A stretch of DNA of 64,000 bases from CBDBBY01 sp965203215 (GTDB lineage Bacteria > Pseudomonadota > Alphaproteobacteria > Rhodobacterales > Rhodobacteraceae). Each line of letters starts with the position of its first letter. Position 1 is the stretch's first letter. The position numbers and the translations under genes are program-made. Location: assembly GCA_965203215.1 (NCBI GenBank), contig CBDBBY010000001.1:2666001-2730000 (forward strand). Direction: 5' to 3'. Of this stretch, positions 42,766 to 51,425 are shown piece by piece. Below the pieces are notes generated by a model. It worked only from the letters and a program-made list of their open reading frames with translations, was not told where the DNA came from and made no database searches.

Positions 42766-43128
42766 TCAGCGCGAGGCACTTGATACGGCTGACTGCTTCG
42801 GCTGCGAATTCGATGAACTCCTGCGCGCTCGTTTTGAATTCATTGAATCGTGCCGCTTGAGGGTGGCCTTGGAGTAGAAGTGGATAAGGGGAAAACCGAG
42901 ATCATCCTCCACCTCGCGCCACGCCTTGGAAGCAATTTCGGAGTGAACTCGCAATAGTCCAGAACCGCGCAATTTTTCGTAATTGCCGTGGCAGTAGATG
43001 TTCACATCAACAACACGGTCTCCATCATGATCTATCCTCGGCTCGATGTCGATCCGGATAATATCGAAATCGCCGAAATGCGCTCTGAACGCATTCTCGG
43101 CAATCTCGCGAATTTGTTGCTCGTCCAT
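42766..43128 (-). CDS. Partner protein of HEPN module, copy B
   Basis: 120 residues. MDEQQIREIAENAF, IDIEPRIDHDGDRVVDVNI and EVEDDLGFPLIHFYSKATL are the shared core; the C-terminus is basic (KRARRSSSNSQPKQSAV). AGGAGG precedes the ATG by 8 bp. It starts 11 bp after the HEPN stop, so the two are cotranslated. As in the other copies the spacing and order are fixed, which supports a functional pair. Its function is unknown; antitoxin is the natural guess. Confidence 0.75.
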   Translation of the reverse strand: MDEQQIREIAENAFRAHFGDFDIIRIDIEPRIDHDGDRVVDVNIYCHGNYEKLRGSGLLRVHSEIASKAWREVEDDLGFPLIHFYSKATLKRHDSMNSKRARRSSSNSQPKQSAVSSASR

Positions 43129-43139
43129 GTCGTAACCTC

Positions 43140-43601
43140 CTACAGCGACCGCCGTTTGAATAGCAAATGGGCCACAAAGCCGCGACGGTGATGGATGCTC
43201 ACCCTTTCAAGCTGGTCTATCGCATCCGCCGCTCTATCGATTGCCGTTAGCGTATCATGCCGGTCGAACGTAACATCGTACGAATAATCCGCTCTGTGCC
43301 GCGCTTTCTGCAAATCAACGAACGTGAGCGCGAATTCTTCAATTTCGTGCGGAAATTCTTCCATTGCCTGCTTGTTAAGGCAGGCACTTCTTGCGTTTCC
43401 ATGTTCAAGTGCGCGGTAAACCTGATGCCAAGCCGTGGTGAGTTCTCTACCGATGAGCAGGTTGGCTGCAGTGTAGGCCAGCGAGTGGAAAACAGCATAA
43501 TACGCGGTGCTGACCGCGCGGCGCAGGTTGGCCTGCGTGGGCTGTCGCGGATCAAGCTCCGTCAAGCTGCGGGCAGTCGTTATCAAGTCGCGCGCGTTCA
43601 A
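43140..43601 (-). CDS. HEPN-like protein, copy B
   Basis: 153 residues, all helical. MNARDLITTARSLTELD is followed by LRRAVSTAYYAVFHSLAYTA, LLIGRELTTAWHQVYRALEH and LQKARHRADYSYDVTFDRHD, the pattern of a HEPN-type four-helix bundle. The canonical RNase motif Rx4-6H is not plain; the conserved ARHRADY could play that part. HEPN proteins are RNases or nucleotide-modifying targets in many toxin-antitoxin and defence systems. The gene is preceded by a palindrome at 43667-43690 that is shared with copy C. Confidence 0.78.
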   Translation of the reverse strand: MNARDLITTARSLTELDPRQPTQANLRRAVSTAYYAVFHSLAYTAANLLIGRELTTAWHQVYRALEHGNARSACLNKQAMEEFPHEIEEFALTFVDLQKARHRADYSYDVTFDRHDTLTAIDRAADAIDQLERVSIHHRRGFVAHLLFKRRSL

Positions 43602-43666
43602 GTCTCAAGTCACCTCTATATCGGATGGCAAAATCATATTCATTGGAAACCGATCGTGCGAATACC

Positions 43667-43690
43667 GCCTTTCCGCATGCGGCGAAAGGC
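43667..43690 (-). promoter_or_regulatory. Palindrome upstream of HEPN copy B
   Basis: A near-perfect 24-bp palindrome centred on CCGCATGCGG with arms GCCTTT and AAAGGC lies 66 bp before the HEPN start. With the preceding GCGAATAC it is repeated upstream of copy C, which makes it a likely operator for self-regulation by the pair. Confidence 0.6.
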
Positions 43691-43710
43691 TTATAAGCTC
43701 AGCCTCCGCC

Positions 43711-43740
43711 CTCGAATTGTATGTGCTCGAATTGTATGTG
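43711..43740. repeat. Exact 15-bp tandem duplication
   Basis: CTCGAATTGTATGTG occurs twice in a row upstream of HEPN copy B. Probably a replication slip; it may alter promoter spacing. Confidence 0.85.
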
Positions 43741-44066
43741 AATGCACAAAATAACTCGATGTTGATTCAGGAAGGAAAATTGGCGTCCCAAGGTATAGCG
43801 GATAGCCCTGAATGACGCTGTTGAAAACTTCGGATATCAAGACCGCGGCTTCGATTCCAAGCGCCGACTCCGAGATTTCGACGGCGTGCCCGTTTTGGCG
43901 TCGGGTCTGTTGACGATCTTCATCGCGGAATCACAGACGACAGCTCTCAAACCGTTTCATTGGCTTTCAAACAAGTTCTCCGGATAGCAGAACCGGTCTT
44001 CCTGCTCGAGCGACTACTGCACATATCACCGGTTGCTGCCGAAGCACTGACAGCGAATGCTTTCAA

Positions 44067-44444
44067 TCAGAGCGAGGTACCCGATACGACTGACTGCTTC
44101 GGCTGCGAATTCGATGAACTCCAGCGGATCCGTTTTGACTTCGCTAAGTCGTGCTGCTTGAGGGTAGACTTGGAGTAGAAGTGAACAAGAGGAAAGCCGA
44201 GATCATCCTCCACCTCGTACCATGCCTTGGAAGCAATTTCGGAGTGCACTCGTGATCGTCCAGCACCGTGCAACTTCTTGTAATTGCCATCGCAGTAGAT
44301 GTTCACATCAACGATGCGATCTCCATCATGATCAATCATCGGCTCGATGTCGATCCGGATAATTTCGAAATCGCTGAAGTGCGCTTTGAACGCGTTCTCG
44401 GCGATCTCGCGAACTTGTCGCTTGTCAATTCGTTGCTTAACCAT
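44067..44444 (-). CDS. Partner protein of HEPN module, copy C
   Basis: 125 residues from ATG 44444, with AGGAG upstream. MVKQRIDKRQVREIAENAF leads into IDIEPMIDHDGDRIVDVNI and EVEDDLGFPLVHFYSKSTL, matching copies A and B closely. It follows the HEPN gene by 10 bp. Conserved acidic residues around IDHDGD could bind a basic partner surface or a metal. Its function is not established by the sequence; a cognate antitoxin for the HEPN protein is inferred from the strict pairing. Confidence 0.75.
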   Translation of the reverse strand: MVKQRIDKRQVREIAENAFKAHFSDFEIIRIDIEPMIDHDGDRIVDVNIYCDGNYKKLHGAGRSRVHSEIASKAWYEVEDDLGFPLVHFYSKSTLKQHDLAKSKRIRWSSSNSQPKQSVVSGTSL

Positions 44445-44454
44445 GTCGAATCTC

Positions 44455-44916
44455 CTACGGTAATCGCCGCTTGAATAGCAAATGAGCGACAAATCCGCGA
44501 CGGTGATCAATGCTTGTCCCCTCGAGCTGACCGATTGCACCCTCTGCTATGTCGATTGCTGCCAGCGTGTCCCGCCTGTTGTAATCGGCCTCGGACGAAT
44601 AGTCAGCTTGATGTCGCTCATTCTGCAAAGCAACGAATTTTTTCGCAAATTCCTGGATTTCATGCGGAAATCCTTGCATCGCCTGCTTGTTCAAGCAGGC
44701 ATTTTTTGCATTGCCGTGTTCAAGTGCGCGATATAACTGATGCCAAGCCGCGGAGCTTTCTCTGCCGATAAGCAGATCGGCGGCAGTGTGGGCCAGCGAG
44801 TGGAACACAGCATAATACGCAGTGCTGACCGCGCGGCGCAGGTTGGCCTGAGTGGACGGTCGCGGCTCAAGATCCGTCAAGCTGCGGGCAGTCGTTATCA
44901 AGTCGCGCGCTTTCAT
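44455..44916 (-). CDS. HEPN-like protein, copy C
   Basis: 153 residues, same length as copy B. MKARDLITTARSLTDLE, LRRAVSTAYYAVFHSLAHTA, LLIGRESSAAWHQLYRALEH, LQNERHQADYSSEADYN and the tail GFVAHLLFKRRLP repeat the family pattern. Differences from copy B concentrate in the C-terminal helices (IDIAEGAIGQLEGTSIDH), as might arise if each toxin recognises its own partner. It is first in its unit and lies about 70 bp downstream of the shared palindrome. Confidence 0.78.
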   Translation of the reverse strand: MKARDLITTARSLTDLEPRPSTQANLRRAVSTAYYAVFHSLAHTAADLLIGRESSAAWHQLYRALEHGNAKNACLNKQAMQGFPHEIQEFAKKFVALQNERHQADYSSEADYNRRDTLAAIDIAEGAIGQLEGTSIDHRRGFVAHLLFKRRLP

Positions 44917-44982
44917 ATCTCAAGCTGCCTCATTCCCGTACGATACTATCAATATGCGCCAGAATCCGGCTCTGCGAATACT

Positions 44983-45006
44983 GTCTTTCCGCATGCGGCG
45001 AAAGGC
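44983..45006 (-). promoter_or_regulatory. Palindrome upstream of HEPN copy C
   Basis: Same element as at 43667-43690 with two changes, CTTTCCGCATGCGGCGAAAG being identical in both. It lies 67 bp upstream of the HEPN start. Confidence 0.6.
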
Positions 45007-45137
45007 CGGCGGATTCGGCTTCCGCCTGCGCAACGGAAACGAACGGCCGAGACGGCCCGAAATCGACCCGAGCAGCAAACGAAACATCCGTATCTCCATG
45101 GACATCCGAAAGCTTCGAAGATTCCAGAGGTAGGGAT

Positions 45138-45214
45138 TGGTTGCGGGGGCAGGATTCGAACCTGCGACCTTCAGGTTATGAGCCTGATGAGCTACCGGGC
45201 TGCTCCACCCCGCG
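45138..45214 (-). tRNA. Initiator tRNA-Met (CAT), copy in rRNA scar
   Basis: 77 bases with encoded CCA, starting CGCGGGGTGGAGCAGCC as initiator tRNAs do, and anticodon CAT. It differs from the copy at 56757 by one T-loop base (45157). The 76 bp upstream contain a processing-type hairpin and then a 5S fragment. No terminator is seen after it. It lies downstream of the alcohol dehydrogenase on the same strand and may be transcribed with the polyol genes. Confidence 0.93.
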
Positions 45215-45289
45215 CCAAATCGTTCTGCCGCGACTCCCGCAGACGGGAATCCGGTCAAATCATGAAGATAGCGAACGCGCCCTTTTCAA

Positions 45290-45308
45290 GTTTGGCGGCG
45301 ACCTACTC
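45290..45308 (-). pseudogene. 5S rRNA 3' end remnant
   Basis: These 19 bp equal the last 19 bp of the 5S gene at 56909-56927. The rest of the 5S gene is absent; alcohol dehydrogenase sequence takes over at 45309, and the remnant supplies that gene's last Glu codon and TAG stop. Confidence 0.8.
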
Positions 45309-46298
45309 GACCGCCCATTGCACTTTCAAACTTTCAGAGGGCGGCGCCGAACTTAGAAACATTGATACCTCGGACAGCGGTGATCTATGAGAAACGATCC
45401 GGTCCAGCTGAGCTCCAATCCCTGCAATTACCCCCAATGACTTCGGAATATTGTGATTGAGCGAATGCGAGCCCGCGAGCGTCAGCTGCCTGCGAAATAT
45501 CTCAAACGGAGCAACGTCGATTTTTGCATCCGAGGGGCAAACACCGAAGAAGAGTCCTTTGCCTCCATTCGCCATGTAGCTTGTCACGGCTCCGGCGACA
45601 TGCGGGACACCGGTCGCCTCAACGACCAAATCAGAACCTCGGCGCCACTTCCTCAACTCGGCCGACCCGCTCTTGACGGCGTCGAACTCCAAAGTCGCAG
45701 CCAACTCCAGCCGGCTTTCCGAAATATCGCAAAACGCAACTTTCGAGACCCCGTGCGATTTCAGGGCCAGGCCCATCAGCAGGCCCATCGGGCCCGCGCC
45801 GAATATCAGCGCCTCATCCATCCACGGCTGAAACACCGCGTCGACGCCATTCAAAACGCATCCCATTGGTTCAGCCAATGCCGCATGCAAGAAGCTCATG
45901 TCTCCAATTGGGTGGACGTTCTTGGCGTTGACAACGCTTAGCTCTGCGAACCCGCCGTGCGTTGTAACACCATAAGCGCTGAGGGTCTCGCACAGGTGCG
46001 CCCATCCGCGCCGACAGGCGCGACAAGTGCCGCATTCAAAATTCGGGTCGACAGCAACTCGGTCGCCGACAGAAAGACCGACGACGTCTGCCCCCGCTTC
46101 AACGACCACGCCTGCGTATTCATGTCCGGGCACAACCGGGAATGCGCCGACGCCGTAGTTGTCCTTCAGCACTTCATAGTCGGTGTGGCAAACTCCGCTT
46201 GCTTTGACTTCTATCACAACCTCATTTCGGCCGGGGCTTGGATCCGGCAGCTCGGTCAATTGAACTTCATTCTTGCCGGTGAAGACGATGGCCTCCAT
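45303..46298 (-). CDS. Zinc-dependent alcohol dehydrogenase (MDR), polyol type
   Basis: 331 residues. The catalytic zinc site is GVCHTDYE with GHEYAG, the structural zinc lobe CGTCRACRRGWAHLC has four cysteines, and GAGPMGLLMG binds NAD. It resembles arabinitol/xylitol and L-threonine-like dehydrogenases. The gene closes in the 5S remnant: the codons VE and the stop arise from rRNA sequence, just where the natural C-terminus (LKVQ...) should be. It lies 3 bp after the mannitol dehydrogenase gene, as the last gene of the polyol operon. Confidence 0.9.
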   Translation of the reverse strand: MEAIVFTGKNEVQLTELPDPSPGRNEVVIEVKASGVCHTDYEVLKDNYGVGAFPVVPGHEYAGVVVEAGADVVGLSVGDRVAVDPNFECGTCRACRRGWAHLCETLSAYGVTTHGGFAELSVVNAKNVHPIGDMSFLHAALAEPMGCVLNGVDAVFQPWMDEALIFGAGPMGLLMGLALKSHGVSKVAFCDISESRLELAATLEFDAVKSGSAELRKWRRGSDLVVEATGVPHVAGAVTSYMANGGKGLFFGVCPSDAKIDVAPFEIFRRQLTLAGSHSLNHNIPKSLGVIAGIGAQLDRIVSHRSPLSEVSMFLSSAPPSESLKVQWAVE

Positions 46299-46301
46299 TG
46301 T

Positions 46302-47777
46302 TCATTGCCCCTGAAGATACGCGCCTAGCGCGGATTCAAGCCCTTCGGACCAGATTATAGTTAGCCAGCGCTGAAAACTGCTTCGGAACACCCCGTTGTC
46401 GGCCAAATCACCGTAAAGGTCGCGCTGGCCAAGCCATTCTGGCGGGCTTGATTTTGCAGACTTCGCGGCACGATTGAGCTTGGCCCATTTGGAGTCATTC
46501 GGCTCAATCGGCGAACCGTCCTCCCTCGTCCCCTCGCACATCCTTGCCCAAATCGCCTGAGATAGCGCGAGACCCTCGATTGGCGCGTTTTTGATGAGTG
46601 CATCCTGCACCGTTGGAACCACAAAACCGGTCTGCCGGGACGAGCCGTCGGATGCCACGCGGCGCACCGTGTCGGTTATTTCAGGGTTCGAGAAACGTCG
46701 GTCAATCATATCAACATAGGTCAAGGGGGTCATGCCCGGCACCTCATCTACGTGAGGTGCGATTTCCATTCTGGCAACTTTCCGAAAGTACGCGCCTATC
46801 AGTTCGTGCTCCATGCACTCGGAGATGTATTCAACAGAGATCACTTCGCCGGCGTTCGAGATGAGCTGGTGACCGCCGTTCAGGATGCGGATCTTCATCT
46901 TTTCAAATGCATGCACATTTTCCGTGAATTTCGCGCCGACCTTGTCCCAATCGGGCCGCCCGGCACAGAAATCATCTTCAACAACCCATTGGCGGAAATT
47001 CTCGTGGGTTACCGGCGCCGCATCCTCGATACCAAAACTTTCAACCAAGCCGGCCTCTTTGGGACCCGTCGACGGAACGATGCAATCGACCATCGAATTC
47101 GGGAAGGAGCATTCGTCGTCAATCCATTTCGCAAGGCCAGGGTCGGACAGGTCGGCCAGTGAAACGACCGTCTGCCGCAGGATCGCCCCGTTGCTTTGAA
47201 TATTGTCGCAGCTTTGACAGGTGAACGGCCCCGCGCCGTTCATGCGACGTATCTTTAGAGCTGCAACAATGGCGCCGAAAGCCGTTTTGGGCCTATCCGG
47301 ATTCACAGCATCGTGCCGTATGTCCGGGTGGTCGGCATCGAACACCCTTGTGACCGGATCGAAGTAATAGCCGCCTTCCGTAATCGTCATTGAAACAATG
47401 CGAATGGCAAGGTCTGCCATTCGGGCAATAAGGGAAGCATTGTCTTCTTCAATCGGAACAAACCCGATCATTGAACCAACGATTTCCGCCGAGCGCGCTG
47501 CCGGGTCCAGTTCGATCAGCGTGGTAAGGTAATCCTGCGCAGCCAGCCGCTTTCTTCGAGCTTCGTCGGCAGCTCTTACACCGGCCCCAATGATGCCCCA
47601 ATCCATCGCTTCGCCTTGCTGCATCAAGCGATGCAGGTACCAAGATTGGTGCGCGCGGTGGAAATTGCCCGGACCGATGTGCACGATGCCCGCAGAGATT
47701 TTCGAGCGGTCGTAGGTGGGTCCAGCCACTTCGTTTGGCAAATCTGAAAGAGCGGCATCCGACAGCTTCTTAAGCAC
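46302..47777 (-). CDS. mtlK: Mannitol 2-dehydrogenase family polyol dehydrogenase
   Basis: 491 residues from GTG 47777 (TTG 47783 is an alternative), near the 490-residue norm of long-chain polyol dehydrogenases. The N-terminal IVHIGPGNFHRAHQSWYLHR binds NAD, and KMKIRILNGGHQLI holds the KxxxxNxxH motif whose lysine is catalytic. It oxidises D-mannitol to fructose or D-arabinitol to xylulose. Start lies just after the SDR stop, so the two are cotranslated. In Rhodobacter smo operons mtlK sits next to smoS as here. Confidence 0.9.
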   Translation of the reverse strand: MLKKLSDAALSDLPNEVAGPTYDRSKISAGIVHIGPGNFHRAHQSWYLHRLMQQGEAMDWGIIGAGVRAADEARRKRLAAQDYLTTLIELDPAARSAEIVGSMIGFVPIEEDNASLIARMADLAIRIVSMTITEGGYYFDPVTRVFDADHPDIRHDAVNPDRPKTAFGAIVAALKIRRMNGAGPFTCQSCDNIQSNGAILRQTVVSLADLSDPGLAKWIDDECSFPNSMVDCIVPSTGPKEAGLVESFGIEDAAPVTHENFRQWVVEDDFCAGRPDWDKVGAKFTENVHAFEKMKIRILNGGHQLISNAGEVISVEYISECMEHELIGAYFRKVARMEIAPHVDEVPGMTPLTYVDMIDRRFSNPEITDTVRRVASDGSSRQTGFVVPTVQDALIKNAPIEGLALSQAIWARMCEGTREDGSPIEPNDSKWAKLNRAAKSAKSSPPEWLGQRDLYGDLADNGVFRSSFQRWLTIIWSEGLESALGAYLQGQ

Positions 47778-47785
47778 AGTCAAAA

Positions 47786-48546
47786 TCAGCTCATCCAGTT
47801 GCCGCCATCGACATTCAAAGTCTGCGCCGTGATGTAGCGCGCAGCATCGGATGCGAGGAAAACGCAAGGATCGGCAATGTCGCGGGGATCGCCCATTCGA
47901 CCCAATGGGACAGATTCGCCAACTTCGCGCTTCTTCTGACCGACGGGCTTGTTTTCGTATTCTGCAAACTGTGCATCGACGACATCCCACATCGGCGTGT
48001 CAACGACGCCGGGCGCTATTGCATTGACCCGAATATCGTCGTCGGCAAGTTCAAGCGCAAGCGACTGCGTGATCGAGATCACCGCAGCCTTGGTCGAGCA
48101 GTAGAGCGTGACATTGGGCTCGCCCCTCCGGCCTGCCTGGCTGGAAACATTGATGATCGCTCCGCCGCCGCGTTTCCGCATAGCGGGGACGACCGCTTGG
48201 CAAGCGAAGAGCGTGCCTCCGACGTTCACGTCATATTGCCTCCGGTAATCATCCGGTGTGATCCTGTCGATGGACGCCATGTTGAAGACGCCGGCGTTGT
48301 TGACCAAAATGTCGATGCCGCCGAGCTCGAGCTCGACTTGGCTGACTGCAGCAGCGATTCCATCGAAATCCGTCACGTCCATTTGGACCGGCATTCCTTT
48401 GATCGCGCTTGCTGATTCAGCGGCCCCTTCAATCAACAGATCGGCCGCTGCGACTTTCGCGCCGGCATCAGCCAGCGCTACGCAAATAGCGCGTCCAATC
48501 CCGCGTGCTCCGCCTGTTACTAGGGCTACCTTTCCGTCGAGGCGGC

Positions 48547-48550
<4 letters not shown>
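47786..48550 (-). CDS. smoS: SDR sorbitol/galactitol dehydrogenase, SmoS/PolS-like
   Basis: 254 residues. TGGARGIGRA, ILVNNAGVF, the Ser of INVSSQAGR, YCSTKAA (catalytic Tyr and Lys) and the C-terminal YITAQTLNVDGGNWMS are complete. The end GGNWMS is typical of SmoS/PolS enzymes that oxidise sorbitol to fructose or galactitol to tagatose. Start overlaps the ATPase stop by 4 bp (ATGA). It follows the transporter genes in the Rhodobacter order. Tagatose as product would fit the GatZ-like gene nearby. Confidence 0.88.
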
Positions 48551-49551
<1,001 letters not shown>

Positions 49552-49562
49552 CTTCTTGTTCC

Positions 49563-50396
49563 CTACTTCACGGCGCCAAATGTCAGGCCGCGGACAAGCT
49601 GTTTCTGGCTGAACCAGCCCATGATGAGGATTGGCGCGATCGCCATGACGGACGCGGCGCTGAGCTTGGCGTAGAACAAACCCTCCGGACTGGAATAGCT
49701 GGCGATAAACGCGGTCAACGGGGCCGCATTCGCCGCAGTTAGATTGATCGTCCAGAACGCTTCGTTCCAAGCCAAAATGATGTTCAAGAGCACCGTCGAA
49801 GCCATGCCCGGGACCGCCATGGGCATCAGCACGTACATGATCTCTTCGCGCAGTGCCGCGCCATCCATCCGCGCGGCTTCAAGAATTTCACCCGGAATCT
49901 CTTTGAAATACGTGTAGAGCATCCAAATGATAATCGGCAGGTTGATCAGCATCAGGACGACGGTCAGGCCAAGACGCGTATCCAGCAGGTCGAAGTCGCG
50001 GAATATCAGATAGATCGGAACCAGCACGCCGACCGGCGGCAGCATTTTGGTCGACAGCATCCACATCAGCACATTCTTCGTGTGCTTGGACGGAACGAAC
50101 GCCATGGACCAAGCGGCCGGGATCGCAATCAGAAGTCCGAACAATGTGGAGCCGACTGAGATTATGACCGAGTTGGAGAAGTGCTTGAGATAATCGGACC
50201 GAGCCTGGACGGTGCTGAAACTTTCCATCGTCCAACCGCTGCTGAACAGGATTTCCAGCGGCGCTCTGATCGCATCTTCCTCGGTCTTGAAAGACAGAAC
50301 CAGGATCCAGAGGATCGGGAAGAACATCAGGAACCCAAGCGCCCCGGAGATGCAGGTATTGATGATCTTGGTCTTGTTTGAGACTGCGCGCGCCAA
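49563..50396 (-). CDS. smoG: Polyol ABC transporter permease, SmoG/MalG type
   Basis: 277 residues with about six membrane helices. The EAA loop reads EAARMDGAALREEIMYVLMP, contacting the ATPase. N-terminal FFPILWILVLSFKTEEDAI is typical of MalG-like permeases. It is 13 bp after the other permease gene. Together they form the channel for mannitol, sorbitol or a related polyol. Confidence 0.9.
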   Translation of the reverse strand: MARAVSNKTKIINTCISGALGFLMFFPILWILVLSFKTEEDAIRAPLEILFSSGWTMESFSTVQARSDYLKHFSNSVIISVGSTLFGLLIAIPAAWSMAFVPSKHTKNVLMWMLSTKMLPPVGVLVPIYLIFRDFDLLDTRLGLTVVLMLINLPIIIWMLYTYFKEIPGEILEAARMDGAALREEIMYVLMPMAVPGMASTVLLNIILAWNEAFWTINLTAANAAPLTAFIASYSSPEGLFYAKLSAASVMAIAPILIMGWFSQKQLVRGLTFGAVK

Positions 50397-50409
50397 ATCT
50401 TCCCCTCCC

Positions 50410-51282
50410 TCAAGCGTCGAGGTTCTTGCCGATCATCCGCATCAGGAAAATCGCAACGATATTGGCGAGTATGACGGCGATGACGCCGCCCGCGCTGCCC
50501 ATGCCCACGTCAAACTGCAGCAAAGACGAGACATAGATCAAATAGGTCAGGTTGGTTGTTGCGGTTCCCGGTCCGCCATTGGTTGTCACCAGTATCTCCG
50601 CGAAGACCGACAACAGAAAGATTGTCTGGATAAGGATCACCACGGTAATTGCGCGAGCAAGGTGCGGAAGCATGATAAACCAAAATCTGTTCCACCAACC
50701 AGCGCCATCCATCTCGGCTGCTTCCAGTTGTTCTTGGTCCAAGGATTGGAGCGCTGTCAGCAAGATCAAAGTTGCAAACGGCAGCCACATCCAGGAAACG
50801 ATGGAGATGATCGAGGCCAAAGGTATTTGGCCGAAGAAATCAACGGGCTGGAATCCCAGACTTGTAGCAAGGCGCCCGAAGATTCCGTTCACGGGATTCA
50901 TGAACATGTTTTTCCAGACAAGCGCCGACACTGTGGGCATCACGAAAAACGGCGCGATCATCATGATGCGGATCACGCCAGTCGCGAACATCGGACGGTC
51001 CAACAACAGCGCAAAGCAAATCCCGCCCAATGTCGTGATGCAAAGTATGCCGCCGACCATCACCAGCGTGTTGACAATGGCGGCCTTGAAGCTGGGATCG
51101 GTGATGAACCAGTAATAGTTCTCCCACCCCGCGAAAGGCGCCGCCCCCGGCGAAAGCAAATTGTATCGCAAGAACGAAAAGTAAACGGTCATGCACAGCG
51201 GAATGAGCATCCAGCCGAGAAGCAACAGAACGGCCGGCGAGATCATCATCCTTGAAGCGGATCTGGACGCTTTTGTGGCCAT
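50410..51282 (-). CDS. smoF: Polyol ABC transporter permease, SmoF/MalF type
   Basis: 290 residues with six to seven helices. The EAA loop is EAAEMDGAGWWNRFWFIMLP, and the N-terminus LLLGWMLIPLCMTVYFSFLR matches MalF/UgpA permeases. A terminator-like hairpin lies 94 bp upstream, between it and the binding-protein gene, so expression probably depends on read-through. The mature protein sits in the inner membrane beside the SmoG-type permease. Confidence 0.9.
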   Translation of the reverse strand: MATKASRSASRMMISPAVLLLLGWMLIPLCMTVYFSFLRYNLLSPGAAPFAGWENYYWFITDPSFKAAIVNTLVMVGGILCITTLGGICFALLLDRPMFATGVIRIMMIAPFFVMPTVSALVWKNMFMNPVNGIFGRLATSLGFQPVDFFGQIPLASIISIVSWMWLPFATLILLTALQSLDQEQLEAAEMDGAGWWNRFWFIMLPHLARAITVVILIQTIFLLSVFAEILVTTNGGPGTATTNLTYLIYVSSLLQFDVGMGSAGGVIAVILANIVAIFLMRMIGKNLDA

Positions 51283-51375
51283 CCGTTTAGCCCTCCGGGG
51301 AAATGCGCGGTTTGCCGCTTGAAAAAAGGCCGGATTCGGCGTTTGCCGAAATGCTAATATTTTAACTGCAAATGG

Positions 51376-51410
51376 TCAAAAATGGGCCGGAGCACGAGGC
51401 ATCCGGCCCA
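51376..51410 (-). terminator. Partial terminator after the binding-protein gene
   Basis: On the minus strand GGGCCGGA, a 10-base loop and TCCGGCCC form a perfect 8-bp stem at 51384-51409, followed by ATTTTTG. It sits 16 bp after the binding-protein stop, so it likely limits transcription into the permease genes. Confidence 0.75.
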
Positions 51411-51425
51411 TTCAGGGAGTAGAAG

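Larger units (their letters stand above)
42581..43690. repeat. Tandem module copy B
   Basis: Second repeat unit of about 1.1 kb: 3' flank, partner gene, complete HEPN gene and upstream palindrome, all matching copy C at a diverged level and in the same order. Confidence 0.75.
43817..45006. repeat. Tandem module copy C
   Basis: Third and most complete unit, about 1.2 kb, with the 3' flank (TTGAAAACTTCGGATATCAA), partner gene, HEPN gene and upstream palindrome. The 43741-44066 segment holds only the flank and no independent gene. Confidence 0.75.
45138..45308. repeat. 171-bp direct repeat, left copy (fMet tRNA + 5S tail)
   Basis: Matches 56757-56927. The outer 49 bp (45260-45308) are identical to 56879-56927; the central spacer hairpin differs by paired changes, so this copy likely came from another rRNA operon. 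Confidence 0.85.

Noticed and set aside
41664..45006. CRISPR array
   Set aside because: The repeats are about 1.1 kb and contain genes; no short regular repeats with spacers exist here or elsewhere in the window.
45052..45064. GGCCGAGACGGCC hairpin as terminator of the left tRNA-fMet
   Set aside because: No T run follows on the minus strand and the stem is only 5 bp.
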